Below, one piece after another: positions 13,831-21,947 of a DNA stretch of 64,000 bases. Made by a program: the position numbers and the translations under genes. The stretch lies in the NCBI GenBank assembly GCA_003248755.1, contig QFQW01000005.1, positions 13,915-77,914 on the forward strand, read 5' to 3'. Numbering within the stretch: position 1 is the first letter of the stretch; the number at the start of each line of letters is the position of its first letter. The notes beneath the pieces are model-generated. The model saw only the letters and a program-made list of their open reading frames with translations. It was not told where the DNA came from and searched no databases. This stretch comes from Chryseobacterium sp. (GTDB taxonomy: Bacteria > Bacteroidota > Bacteroidia > Flavobacteriales > Weeksellaceae).

Positions 13831-14658
13831 ATGGAAAAACCAATTTGGCTGGTAATCATTCTTAATAATAGTTTTCTATTTTCGCAAGCACCTAATTTTA
13901 AAATTTATTACCAGAAGAAGAATGACACACTTACACTTTTGATGGATAATCAAGATTCTTTTCCATATTCAATAGAATTTTTTGGACAGCCAAAGGTTGA
14001 GAATATGAGGTCGATAGGCGAGCATTTCAAAAATCGGTATGTGATTGAAGAAAATACATCCAAATTAAGGTTGGCTCAATTTGTTCCTCTAGATATTCAT
14101 AAACCCTCCAGTTTTAAAAAAATACCCGAATTCAAGTTGACGCCAGGCAATAATTGGAAAGATGCTGATGAAGATTATATTTATGATCTGCCTTATGCTA
14201 AAGGAAAAATGTTTGCAATAGTGCAGGGATATAATGGAGAGTATTCTCATAAGAATCAAAATGCCCTTGATTTTGAAATGCCGGAAGGGACTGAGGTTCT
14301 GGCAGCGAGAGAAGGTTCTGTAATACTACTTAAGCAAAATAGTAATACAGGATGTGGCAATGAAGCTTGTGCTAAAGATGCTAATTTTGTAAATATCTTA
14401 CATTCTGACGGAACAATGGCCTCTTATGTACACTTGCAATTTAATAGTTTAAAAGTAAAAAAGGGTGATAAAGTAAAAAAAGGACAAGTAATAGCTTTAA
14501 GTGGTAATACCGGATGGAGTACAGGCCCACATTTGCATTTTGATTGCTCTGTGCTTAACCCTAAAAAATATAGAAGTCTTAAAACATTGTTTCGTATTAA
14601 TGATGGCAATAAAGCTGAATATCTAATAAAAGGGATTAATTATAGAAGAAATTATTAG
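13831..14658 (+). CDS. M23-family metallopeptidase, exported
   Basis: A 275-residue zinc endopeptidase of the LytM/lysostaphin type, predicted to cut peptidoglycan cross-bridges. It starts MEKPIWLVIILNNSFLFSQ, a clean signal peptide; the frame is open further upstream (TTG 13792, ATG 13807) but those starts lie in a terminator hairpin. The M23 domain occupies roughly residues 125-250. Zinc ligands are visible in HKNQNALDF (about 139-147, H-x6-D) and GPHLHF (about 231-236). A Cys pair lies in NTGCGNEACAKD. It may belong with the two exported proteins upstream. Confidence 0.85.
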   Translation: MEKPIWLVIILNNSFLFSQAPNFKIYYQKKNDTLTLLMDNQDSFPYSIEFFGQPKVENMRSIGEHFKNRYVIEENTSKLRLAQFVPLDIHKPSSFKKIPEFKLTPGNNWKDADEDYIYDLPYAKGKMFAIVQGYNGEYSHKNQNALDFEMPEGTEVLAAREGSVILLKQNSNTGCGNEACAKDANFVNILHSDGTMASYVHLQFNSLKVKKGDKVKKGQVIALSGNTGWSTGPHLHFDCSVLNPKKYRSLKTLFRINDGNKAEYLIKGINYRRNY

Positions 14659-14667
14659 TCAAAACTA

Positions 14668-14695
14668 AAAACCACAAGCCATAGCTTGTGGTTTT
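14668..14695. terminator. Bidirectional terminator, right edge of the accessory segment
   Basis: AAAACCACAAGC-CATA-GCTTGTGGTTTT, a 12-bp perfect stem between the convergent M23 peptidase and asnB genes. Outer arms match the terminator at 9958-9985 base for base (10 on each side plus a following C). Confidence 0.85.
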
Positions 14696-14723
14696 CGTGT
14701 AGTATAGTTAGTTTAAATAAATT

Positions 14724-16385
14724 TTAATAAGCTGTCTCGTGAACTTTTACAGCACGTCCGCTCGGATCGTTCATTTTCTTGAAGGCTTCATCCCATTCCA
14801 ACGCTACGGGTGTAGAACAAGCTACAGATGGAACAGAAGGAACACAGCTTGCAGCAGAGTCACTTGGGAAATGACTTTCAAAGATGGTTCTGTATCGGTA
14901 TTCTTCTTTGCTCATTGGAACATTGATTGGGAATCTGAACTTTGCATTGGCCATCATTTCGTCTGTAACTTCATCTTCGGCAACTTGTTTTAAAGTATCG
15001 ATCCAGGAATAGCCAACGCCATCACTGAACTGTTCTTTCTGCCTCCATGCAATGCTTTCCGGAAGGATATCTTCAAAGGCTTTTCTTAGAACCCACTTTT
15101 CCATTCTTTCAGGTGTTACCATTTTATCTTTTGGATTGATAGTCATTGCAACATCCATGAATTCTTTGTCCAGGAAAGGAACCCTGCCTTCAATTCCCCA
15201 AGCCATCAGAGATTTGTTCGCTCTGAGACAATCATAAAGATGAAGTTTGCCCAATTTTCTTACTGTTTCCTCATGGAAAGCCTGAGCAGATGGAGCTTTG
15301 TGGAAATATAAGTAGCCTCCAAATAATTCATCGGAACCTTCTCCGGAAAGAACCATTTTGATTCCCATCGACTTGATTACTCTTGCCAAAAGATACATTG
15401 GAGTGGAAGCTCTGATAGTAGTTACATCATAAGTTTCCAAATGATAGATTACATCTTTGATAGCATCCAAACCTTCTTGGACGGTATATTTAATTTCATG
15501 GTGAACAGAACCAATATGATCAGCAGCTTTCCTTGCCGCGGCTAAGTCTGGTGAACCTTCCAATCCAACAGCGAAACTGTGTAGTCTGGGATACCAGGCT
15601 TCTTGAGTGTCTCCACTTTCGATTCTTTGCCTTGCATACTTAGCAGTAACGGCAGCAATGATAGAAGAGTCCAGACCACCTGAAAGTAAAACACCGTAAG
15701 GTACATCACTCATCAGTTGTCTGTGAACAGCTTCTTCCAATCCTTTTCTTACAGCAGCAATATCTGTTTCGTTGTCTTTTACATTTTCGAATTCTGTCCA
15801 GTCTCTTTTATACCATTGTTGTAATTGTTGTCCGTCTTTGCTATAAAGGAAATGGCCAGGTAAAAATTCCTCGATTTTGTTACAAAAACCTTCAAGAGAT
15901 TTTAACTCGGATGCAACATAGAAACTTCCGTTTTTATCCCAGCCCATATATAATGGAACGATTCCCATATGATCTCTTCCTATTAGGTAAGTGTCATTTT
16001 CTTCGTCATATAATGCAAATGCGAAAATTCCGTTTAGTTTTTCTAAGAAATTTTTTCCATCCCTTCTGTATAATGCTAAGATCACTTCACAGTCAGATTG
16101 AGTCAAGAATTCATAGTCTGGAAATTCTTTTCTAAGTTCTTGGTGATTATAGATTTCGCCATTAACAGCCAGAGCAACTTTTCCATCTTTTGTAAATAAT
16201 GGTTGTTTCCCGGATGTTGGGTCAACTATTGCTAATCTTTCATGAGAAAAGATCACATTGTTGTGTTGGTATATTCCGGACCAGTCTGGTCCACGATGTC
16301 TTATTTTTTTAGACATTTCTAGTATCTGAGGTCTTACAACATCATTTTTTTGTTTTGTGTCAAATACACATACAATTCCGCACAT
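14724..16385 (-). CDS. asnB: Asparagine synthase B (glutamine-hydrolysing)
   Basis: A 553-residue cytoplasmic enzyme converting aspartate to asparagine with glutamine and ATP. The class II glutaminase domain begins MCGIVCVFD with nucleophile Cys2 and contains RHRGPDWSGIY and AVNGEIYNHQELR. The synthetase domain has the pyrophosphate loop LLSGGLDSSIIAAV near residue 234 and SGEGSDELFGGYLYFHKAP. Length matches AsnB. It is a single gene bounded by a shared terminator and the long A/T-rich region upstream of purA. Confidence 0.96.
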   Translation of the reverse strand: MCGIVCVFDTKQKNDVVRPQILEMSKKIRHRGPDWSGIYQHNNVIFSHERLAIVDPTSGKQPLFTKDGKVALAVNGEIYNHQELRKEFPDYEFLTQSDCEVILALYRRDGKNFLEKLNGIFAFALYDEENDTYLIGRDHMGIVPLYMGWDKNGSFYVASELKSLEGFCNKIEEFLPGHFLYSKDGQQLQQWYKRDWTEFENVKDNETDIAAVRKGLEEAVHRQLMSDVPYGVLLSGGLDSSIIAAVTAKYARQRIESGDTQEAWYPRLHSFAVGLEGSPDLAAARKAADHIGSVHHEIKYTVQEGLDAIKDVIYHLETYDVTTIRASTPMYLLARVIKSMGIKMVLSGEGSDELFGGYLYFHKAPSAQAFHEETVRKLGKLHLYDCLRANKSLMAWGIEGRVPFLDKEFMDVAMTINPKDKMVTPERMEKWVLRKAFEDILPESIAWRQKEQFSDGVGYSWIDTLKQVAEDEVTDEMMANAKFRFPINVPMSKEEYRYRTIFESHFPSDSAASCVPSVPSVACSTPVALEWDEAFKKMNDPSGRAVKVHETAY

Positions 16386-16711
16386 TTTTTATTTATTTTC
16401 TGTTTTGATTAAAATTATGATGCAATAATAGGAGTGATTAATTAAAAATAAAATTTTTTTTTATAATTGATTTATTATTTTTTTTAATATTAACTTTTTT
16501 GTGGTTTTTTTTCATTTATGAGATGAAAAATAGTGGCTGTTATTAATTTTTTTAGTTTCATATTATAGCTTGCTGAAAAATTTCATTAAAACTATGTTGT
16601 ATCTGGCCTATAATTATTAATTTTTTTTCGATAATTAATTTTTTTTAATGATAAAAATTACTTTTTTTAAATATTGTTCGATTTTTTTTGGAAATTAAAT
16701 AAAAATTGTAC
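16386..16711. other. A/T-rich gap upstream of asnB
   Basis: About 325 bases without a gene, rich in T-runs. The 13-base sequence ATTAATTTTTTTT occurs twice, at 16616-16628 and 16634-16646. A near-consensus -7 element for asnB (minus strand TATTATTG, 16423-16430) is present. I see nothing else that can be named. Confidence 0.4.
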
Positions 16712-16811
16712 GATTTTTGCAACGAAAATTGTATTGTAGGTGCGAAAGCATTTATAATTTTTTTCATCATTTGTGTTTTTGCCCTCTTATTCATAGTAAG
16801 AGGGTTTTTTT
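16712..16811 (+). ncRNA. Candidate small RNA between asnB and purA
   Basis: A TTTG at 16687-16690 and GATTTTTG at 16712-16719, 21 bases apart, form an imperfect promoter; the predicted transcript runs from about 16726 to the strong terminator ending near 16811, about 85 bases. It contains GTGC-GAAA-GCAT, a small hairpin with a GNRA tetraloop (around 16740-16752). No reading frame of note is present. purA has its own promoter downstream of this terminator, so the terminator must end a different transcript. The identity is unknown. Confidence 0.4.
16780..16811 (+). terminator. Strong intrinsic terminator upstream of the purA promoter
   Basis: CCCTCTTA-TTCATAG-TAAGAGGG, a perfect 8-bp stem followed by seven T's, with no annotated gene before it on the plus strand. 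It precedes the purA promoter, so it is not a purA attenuator. Confidence 0.85.
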
Positions 16812-16823
16812 ATTTTATTCTAT

Positions 16824-16854
16824 TTTGCTAGGCGGTATTTATAATATAACTTTG
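16824..16854 (+). promoter_or_regulatory. purA promoter
   Basis: TTTG (16824-16827), 19-base spacer, TAACTTTG (16847-16854): full consensus. Start near 16861, about 20 bases before the ATG. Confidence 0.75.
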
Positions 16855-16881
16855 CAAATAATCTAAAAAAAGTAAAAAAAT

Positions 16882-18168
16882 ATGTCAACTTACGTAGTTG
16901 TAGGTCTTCAGTATGGAGACGAAGGAAAAGGCAAAATCACTGATGTTCTATCAGCAAAATCAGATTATGTAGTACGTTTTCAGGGCGGAGATAATGCTGG
17001 TCATACAGTATATGTAGGAGATGAAAAATTTGTATTGCATCTTTTGCCTTCGGGTGTTTTACAATGCAAGGGAAAGTGTATTATTGCCAATGGGGTAGTC
17101 GTTAATCCTAAAGCATTCATCAAAGAAATTGAACAGATCGAAAGCAAAGGTCTGAAAACTGATCATGTTTTTATCAGTAGAAGATCACACGTAATTATGC
17201 CTTATCATATTTTACTTGATACCTATAGAGAGGAGGAACAGGGCGGAACTCAAATTGGAACTACAAAAAAGGGGATAGGACCTTGTTATGAAGATAAAAT
17301 TGCCAGAGTTGGAATCCGCATGATCGACCTTCTTAATCCTGAAGTTCTAAGAGAAAAAATCGAAAAAAATCTTAAAGTAAAGAATTCTCTATTTGAGAAA
17401 TACTTCGAGAAGCCAAGTTTAGATGTAGAAGAGATCTATCAAGAATTTTTAGCTTTGGGCGAAAGATTAAAAGATAGAATTGTTGATACAGAGTTAGAAA
17501 TCAACGAAGCTATTAACGAGGGGAAAAACATTTTGTTCGAGGGTGCTCAAGCCCTCATGTTGGATATAGATTTTGGTACTTATCCTTATGTGACTTCTTC
17601 TTCGCCTTCAACTGGTGGTGTTTGTACAGGAGCTGGTGTTCCTCCAACGGCACTGAAAAACCTTATTGGTGTGGCAAAAGCTTATACAACAAGAGTTGGA
17701 AATGGACCTTTTCCAACAGAATTAGATAATGAATTAGGAGAGAAAATCAGACAAATCGGTTTCGAATTTGGTGCTACAACAGGAAGGCCTAGAAGAACGG
17801 GTTGGTTGGACTTAGTATCCCTTAAACATGCTTGCATGATCAACGGGATTAATAATCTTGTGATCACAAAATTAGATGTTCTTACAGGGATTGATACATT
17901 GAAGATCGCAACAAAGTATAAAACAGAAGATGGAAAGATTATCGATTATTTTACATCATCTACTACCAAATTATATAACTATGAACCAATTTATGAAGAA
18001 TTGGAAGGCTGGGATGAAGATATAACGAACGCAAGAAGTTATGACGAACTTCCTGCCAAGGCCAAGAAGTATATCGAGTTTATAGAAGAGCATTTGGGCA
18101 TCAATGTTTATTTAGTTTCTGTTGGGCCAGAGCGTTCTCAGAATATTATTAGAAAAGAATTATTCTAA
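16882..18168 (+). CDS. purA: Adenylosuccinate synthetase
   Basis: A 428-residue enzyme that joins IMP and aspartate with GTP, committing IMP to AMP. The N-terminal P-loop GLQYGDEGKGKITDVLSA (residues 8-25), GGDNAGHTVYVG, GTTKKGIGPCYEDK, GRPRRTGWLDLV and the C-terminal VSVGPERSQNII are all present. Length is typical. It has its own promoter and a strong terminator, so it is probably transcribed alone. Confidence 0.97.
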   Translation: MSTYVVVGLQYGDEGKGKITDVLSAKSDYVVRFQGGDNAGHTVYVGDEKFVLHLLPSGVLQCKGKCIIANGVVVNPKAFIKEIEQIESKGLKTDHVFISRRSHVIMPYHILLDTYREEEQGGTQIGTTKKGIGPCYEDKIARVGIRMIDLLNPEVLREKIEKNLKVKNSLFEKYFEKPSLDVEEIYQEFLALGERLKDRIVDTELEINEAINEGKNILFEGAQALMLDIDFGTYPYVTSSSPSTGGVCTGAGVPPTALKNLIGVAKAYTTRVGNGPFPTELDNELGEKIRQIGFEFGATTGRPRRTGWLDLVSLKHACMINGINNLVITKLDVLTGIDTLKIATKYKTEDGKIIDYFTSSTTKLYNYEPIYEELEGWDEDITNARSYDELPAKAKKYIEFIEEHLGINVYLVSVGPERSQNIIRKELF

Positions 18169-18191
18169 TTGAATTAAATATATATAAAGAC

Positions 18192-18222
18192 AAAATCCGA
18201 AACCTAGGTTTCGGATTTTTTT
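18192..18222. terminator. purA terminator
   Basis: Perfect palindromic stem AAATCCGAAACCT / AGGTTTCGGATTT followed by a T tract, 24 bases after the purA stop. Confidence 0.9.
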
Positions 18223-18489
18223 CATTTGTGTTTTTTTGTGTTTTCAAAAAAGAATTATTAATTAAAATTATTCCTCTTTGAGATGGAAAATTGCAGCATT
18301 TGTGTTTTAGAAATCTTTTGTATTTTTATTCCTGTCTTTGTTTGACGGTGCAATAATATAAATTCTTTAAAACAAGGAAAAGAAAACCTCCTATTATCTA
18401 TTTACTTACTTATACTCAATAGATTTAAAATTGTCTTATTTTTAGATTAATTAATTGAAAACCAAATATCTTTATTTGTAAAACGAGAA
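18223..18489. other. Gap between purA and the LuxR-type gene
   Basis: About 270 bases with no gene after the purA terminator. A minus-strand TATTATTGCACC-like box around 18349-18360 resembles a -7 element that would fire toward purA, but no transcript can be defined from it. Otherwise nothing recognisable. Confidence 0.35.
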
Positions 18490-19419
18490 TTAGAAATTAT
18501 TGATAATATACAGATTAATATCTGTTTCTGATGCCAAATCAAGCTTTCTGCGGATGCGATATTTCTTATTTTCAATGGCTCTTATAGTAGAATTAGTTGC
18601 GATTGCCATTTCCTTTGTTGTAAGATTTAACTTTAACAAGGCACAGATTTCTAACTCGGATGAAATAAGATTAGGAGAGGCTGCTAAGATTTTATCAAAA
18701 AAATCTGGGAACTGTGATTTGAAATAAGTGATAAAAAGAGAATTCTTACTCATCGCTAAATCGTACAATTCTCCGGAAAAATTAATTTTGTCTGTTTTTT
18801 GGATAATGGCATTTAGCCTTTCTTTCTCTACATAATATTTTATAAGTACTCGCTCTTTCCTGTATATAAAATACATCCCGATAAAAGTACAAAAAGAGAT
18901 TTCGAAGATTTTATATATTCTCACATACCATTGTTGCTCTAAATTAAGATTAACACTGAAAAATTGACTTAAGTAATAGTGAGTTCCTGCATTGACTAAA
19001 AACCAAATAAGATAGGAAACGACTAGAAAAAAAATAAACCATCTATCTCTGATATGATCAAAGAAAAAGGATAATGCTATTGTAAGGGAAACATATGAAA
19101 GGTAGTTCATACAGCCTTCACCGGAAATTGTGTCGAAATAAAAGATAAAGAAACCTAGAAAGAGAAAAAGTAAAAAAAGTAAATTGCTGTTAAACCTAAT
19201 CTTGTCAGGCATAAATAATGTACCTAACATAAACAATGCAGCCATTGCAAAAATTATAAGGCTGTGATATTGTCCAAGGATAATATTGAGAATGATATTG
19301 CAAATCAATAACAATACGAGAGTCAGTGTATAAACATCAAATAGGATGCTTTTCTCATATTCCATTTCGTTCTTTGCCAGATCTCTTTTTTTAGCTATTA
19401 AAGAAGCTATTTGATTCAT
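18490..19419 (-). CDS. Membrane-bound LuxR-type transcriptional regulator
   Basis: A 309-residue protein with six or more hydrophobic helices in residues about 28-190 (LTLVLLLICNIILNIILG, IIFAMAALFMLGTLF, LFLLFLFLGFFIFYF and others), a short linker, and a C-terminal LuxR/GerE helix-turn-helix (SPNLISSELEICALLKLNLT, TKEMAIATNSTIRAIENKKY). Regulators of this kind are common in Bacteroidota and are thought to sense a membrane or small-molecule signal. It is divergent from the gly-zipper lipoprotein gene at 19659, which could be a target. The signal is unknown. Confidence 0.75.
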   Translation of the reverse strand: MNQIASLIAKKRDLAKNEMEYEKSILFDVYTLTLVLLLICNIILNIILGQYHSLIIFAMAALFMLGTLFMPDKIRFNSNLLFLLFLFLGFFIFYFDTISGEGCMNYLSYVSLTIALSFFFDHIRDRWFIFFLVVSYLIWFLVNAGTHYYLSQFFSVNLNLEQQWYVRIYKIFEISFCTFIGMYFIYRKERVLIKYYVEKERLNAIIQKTDKINFSGELYDLAMSKNSLFITYFKSQFPDFFDKILAASPNLISSELEICALLKLNLTTKEMAIATNSTIRAIENKKYRIRRKLDLASETDINLYIINNF

Positions 19420-19630
19420 TACAAAATTTGTGTTTTTCGAAAAAGCATTAATAATTATAAAGCAATATTCTTGTTAATTTTTTTAATGGTATTTAATAAA
19501 AATTCCCTTTTCAATACAAAGTTAGTTAGATTTTTTTAATATGATTTTTTGGTCTAAGAAATAGATGTTAACAAATTTTAACATTTTTAGAATCATTTTG
19601 GAATCATAATTGAAAAGTTATTTTTAATAA

Positions 19631-19645
19631 TTCACATTTTGTGAA
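19631..19645. promoter_or_regulatory. Short inverted repeat before the gly-zipper lipoprotein gene
   Basis: TTCACA-TTT-TGTGAA, an interrupted 6+6 palindrome 14 bases before the ATG at 19659, in the region shared with the divergent LuxR-type gene. It could be an operator; evidence is symmetry and position only. Confidence 0.35.
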
Positions 19646-19658
19646 AAAATAAAAGGTT

Positions 19659-20195
19659 ATGAAAAATTTATTTATAACAGGAGCAAGTGTTATTTTATTG
19701 TTATCATCTTGTAATAAGGATGAGAAATTACAAACAGCTTCTTTGGAACAGCAAAAACTGGATTATCAAGCAAGACAGATTGATATTGAGAAACAAAAAC
19801 TAGCAATCGAAAAAGAGAAAATCAATTTTGAAAAACAAAAAGATAGTCTCAATAAAGTTGAAGAAAAAAAAGAAGCAGAAAGAAAAGCAGAAGCTAATCG
19901 TGTTGTGAGAAGAAGATCAACGTCTAGTGGTTCATCTTCTTCAGGAAGTGTGGCATCCAATTCTTCATCTTCAGGTTCTTCAAGCTCAGCAGGAACTACA
20001 GCTAATCAGAAAAAAGGTTGGAGTAGCGCAGCGAAGGGCACGGTTATTGGTACAGTTGGTGGAGCCGCCGCTGGTGCGATTATCTCAAAAAAGAATCCTG
20101 GTCTTGGAGCAGTAATTGGAGGTGTTGCAGGTGGTGCAACTGGCTACACGATTGGACGTGCAGAGGATAGAAAATCGGGTAGAGTACAGAAGTAA
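19659..20195 (+). CDS. Lipoprotein with coiled coil and C-terminal glycine zipper
   Basis: A 178-residue lipoprotein (MKNLFITGASVILLLSSC, Cys18). Residues 28-85 form a Gln/Glu/Lys coiled coil (DIEKQKLAIEKEKINFEKQK), 88-115 a serine-rich low-complexity linker, and 128-168 a glycine-zipper segment (GTVIGTVGGAAAGAIISKKN, GAVIGGVAGGATGYTIGRAE) like the YMGG/Rcc01698 family. Such proteins probably sit in the outer membrane or periplasm; no enzymatic role is visible. A terminator follows. The OmpA-family protein at 57566 has a similar zipper. Confidence 0.75.
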   Translation: MKNLFITGASVILLLSSCNKDEKLQTASLEQQKLDYQARQIDIEKQKLAIEKEKINFEKQKDSLNKVEEKKEAERKAEANRVVRRRSTSSGSSSSGSVASNSSSSGSSSSAGTTANQKKGWSSAAKGTVIGTVGGAAAGAIISKKNPGLGAVIGGVAGGATGYTIGRAEDRKSGRVQK

Positions 20196-20224
20196 ATTTT
20201 CTTCATATATATTTTAACACGGAA

Positions 20225-20256
20225 AGATTGCTTATTTTTGGTAAGCAATCTTTTTT
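20225..20256 (+). terminator. Terminator with an embedded -7 box
   Basis: Perfect 10-bp stem AGATTGCTTA / TAAGCAATCT with a 7-base loop and T6. The loop side contains TATTTTTG (20233-20240), an exact -7 box, and the next gene's ATG (20257) directly follows the T run. Confidence 0.85.
20233..20240 (+). promoter_or_regulatory. -7 box of the GT-C-like gene, inside a terminator
   Basis: TATTTTTG matches TAnnTTTG; transcription would begin near 20247, ten bases before the ATG at 20257. The -33 side is unclear. Confidence 0.45.
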
Positions 20257-21858
20257 ATGCTTTTACTTTTCATATCTATTATCGGATTATTGATTCTTAA
20301 TTTCGGCGTGGGATTAATCATCAATAATATTCTGAAAACCCAAAGTCAGAGCTTTGTTTTGATTTCCTTTTTAGGGATTTTAAGTATTACATTTTTACAA
20401 ACCATAATTGCTTTTTTTTCTCCGCTTAATATTTTTATTGAATCGTTTTTTTTAATTGTCGGATTAGTTGGATTTCTAATTTATTCCAAAAAGAAAGATT
20501 TTTCATATTTTGATTTCAAAAAAAATATCAACTTTTGGTTTTTCTTTTTTGTTGTAATTATTCTTTTCATCGGTTCGTTTTCACCTTATTTATATGACCA
20601 TTACAGCTATTACGTTCCCACAATATCGATGCTGAGAGAAGTTGGATTTGTAAAAGGTGTTTCCAATTTAGATTTGCTTTTGGGACAATCATCGTTTTGG
20701 CATATTTATCAAGCTGGATTTTCAAACATATTAGACGGATTTCTGAGAGCCAATTCTTATTTATTAATTCTATTTTTAATTTATGTTTATGAAAGAAAAC
20801 AATGGATTTTATTAATTTTTATTCCCTTTTTTCTGTTATTGATTCAACAGCCAAGTCCGGATTTACCAACTTTTACCATTGCTCTAATTGTTCTAAACGA
20901 ATTATTAAATAATACGGATAGAAAGTTGCTTTTATATTTTTCCATCTTTACATTTTGTATAAAACCAATACTATTTTGGTTGCCACTATTAATTTTATCG
21001 GAAAGTATTTACAAAAGAAATTTTAAATTCCAAATATTGATTCCATTAGCTGCATTTGGAGTTCTGTTTATCATAAAAAATATTTGGCTTTTTGGATTTC
21101 CGGTTTTTCCAATTTCGGTTTTTGATTTTAATTTGCCTTGGAAACCAAGTCCGGAACTTTTAACTTATTCTTCTCAAATTGGATTGATGAAATCTTACGA
21201 TATGCATTATTCTTATCAGCAGATTTTGGATTTCAATTTTTTGGAAAGAATTTATCATTGGTTTACTATTGGGGTCAAATCTGTTTTTAATCTTGGAATT
21301 GTATTAAGTGTTCTCATTTTAGCATTTTTGGCTTTCAGGAAAAAGGATAAATTTTATACACTGCTTTTTATTTGTGCTTTAATTAAATTTATTTTAATTA
21401 TCATATTTTCAGCGCAATATAGATTTTTTATTGACATTTATTTGATTACATTATTTCTAATTTTAAAAAATATTTCTGAAGAAAAAGCAACTTTTATCTC
21501 AGTTGTTTTTTCAGTTTTAATTTCTGTGATTTTTACCTTTCCGAGTTTTGTAAAAGGCAAATTTCATATGGGGAAATGGATGGCAGGTTTTCAAATGTCA
21601 CAATTGATAAAACCAACAGAGTTCAAATCAGAACATCCTAAATCCTATCAGTTGGGAAATCTAAAATTCAGTGCCACAAAAGGATTGATTGATAAAACTC
21701 AATTTCCTGCAATATCACTTTATTGGTTGAAGACGTATAAGTATTACAATATTTTTTCTCAGATTTCAGATAATGGATTTATTCAGAGAAAATTAACTGA
21801 AAAAGAGAAAGTGGAACTCGGAGAAATTATCAAAGACTTGGAAAATTCCAGACCTTGA
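20257..21858 (+). CDS. Multi-pass membrane protein, LIC_10190 / GT-C glycosyltransferase-like
   Basis: A 533-residue protein with roughly 11-12 hydrophobic helices from the N-terminus to about residue 420, then a soluble C-terminal tail (FKSEHPKSYQLGNLKFSATK ...). The first periplasmic loop after helix 3 carries FSPYLYDHYSYYVPTISMLR, with acidic and aromatic residues as in polyprenol-dependent GT-C transferases. I recall Flavobacteriia proteins named LIC_10190 of this shape. The substrate is unknown. The first ATG directly follows the upstream terminator's T run. Codon use is very A/T-rich. Confidence 0.65.
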   Translation: MLLLFISIIGLLILNFGVGLIINNILKTQSQSFVLISFLGILSITFLQTIIAFFSPLNIFIESFFLIVGLVGFLIYSKKKDFSYFDFKKNINFWFFFFVVIILFIGSFSPYLYDHYSYYVPTISMLREVGFVKGVSNLDLLLGQSSFWHIYQAGFSNILDGFLRANSYLLILFLIYVYERKQWILLIFIPFFLLLIQQPSPDLPTFTIALIVLNELLNNTDRKLLLYFSIFTFCIKPILFWLPLLILSESIYKRNFKFQILIPLAAFGVLFIIKNIWLFGFPVFPISVFDFNLPWKPSPELLTYSSQIGLMKSYDMHYSYQQILDFNFLERIYHWFTIGVKSVFNLGIVLSVLILAFLAFRKKDKFYTLLFICALIKFILIIIFSAQYRFFIDIYLITLFLILKNISEEKATFISVVFSVLISVIFTFPSFVKGKFHMGKWMAGFQMSQLIKPTEFKSEHPKSYQLGNLKFSATKGLIDKTQFPAISLYWLKTYKYYNIFSQISDNGFIQRKLTEKEKVELGEIIKDLENSRP

Positions 21859-21883
21859 TTCCCCTAAAAAATCTCTATCTTTG
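21854..21883 (+). promoter_or_regulatory. ruvB promoter
   Basis: CTTG (21854-21857), 18-base spacer, TATCTTTG (21876-21883). The leader would be about 58 bases. The -33 box overlaps the end of the preceding gene. Confidence 0.55.
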
Positions 21884-21947
21884 AATATCATTTTAATTAA
21901 ATTCACTTTGGATTTAATTCTTCATTTTTAATTATTAATTAGTAGTA

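Noticed and set aside
16780..16854. Purine attenuator or riboswitch before purA
   Set aside because: The terminator lies upstream of a full-consensus purA promoter whose leader is only about 20 bases.
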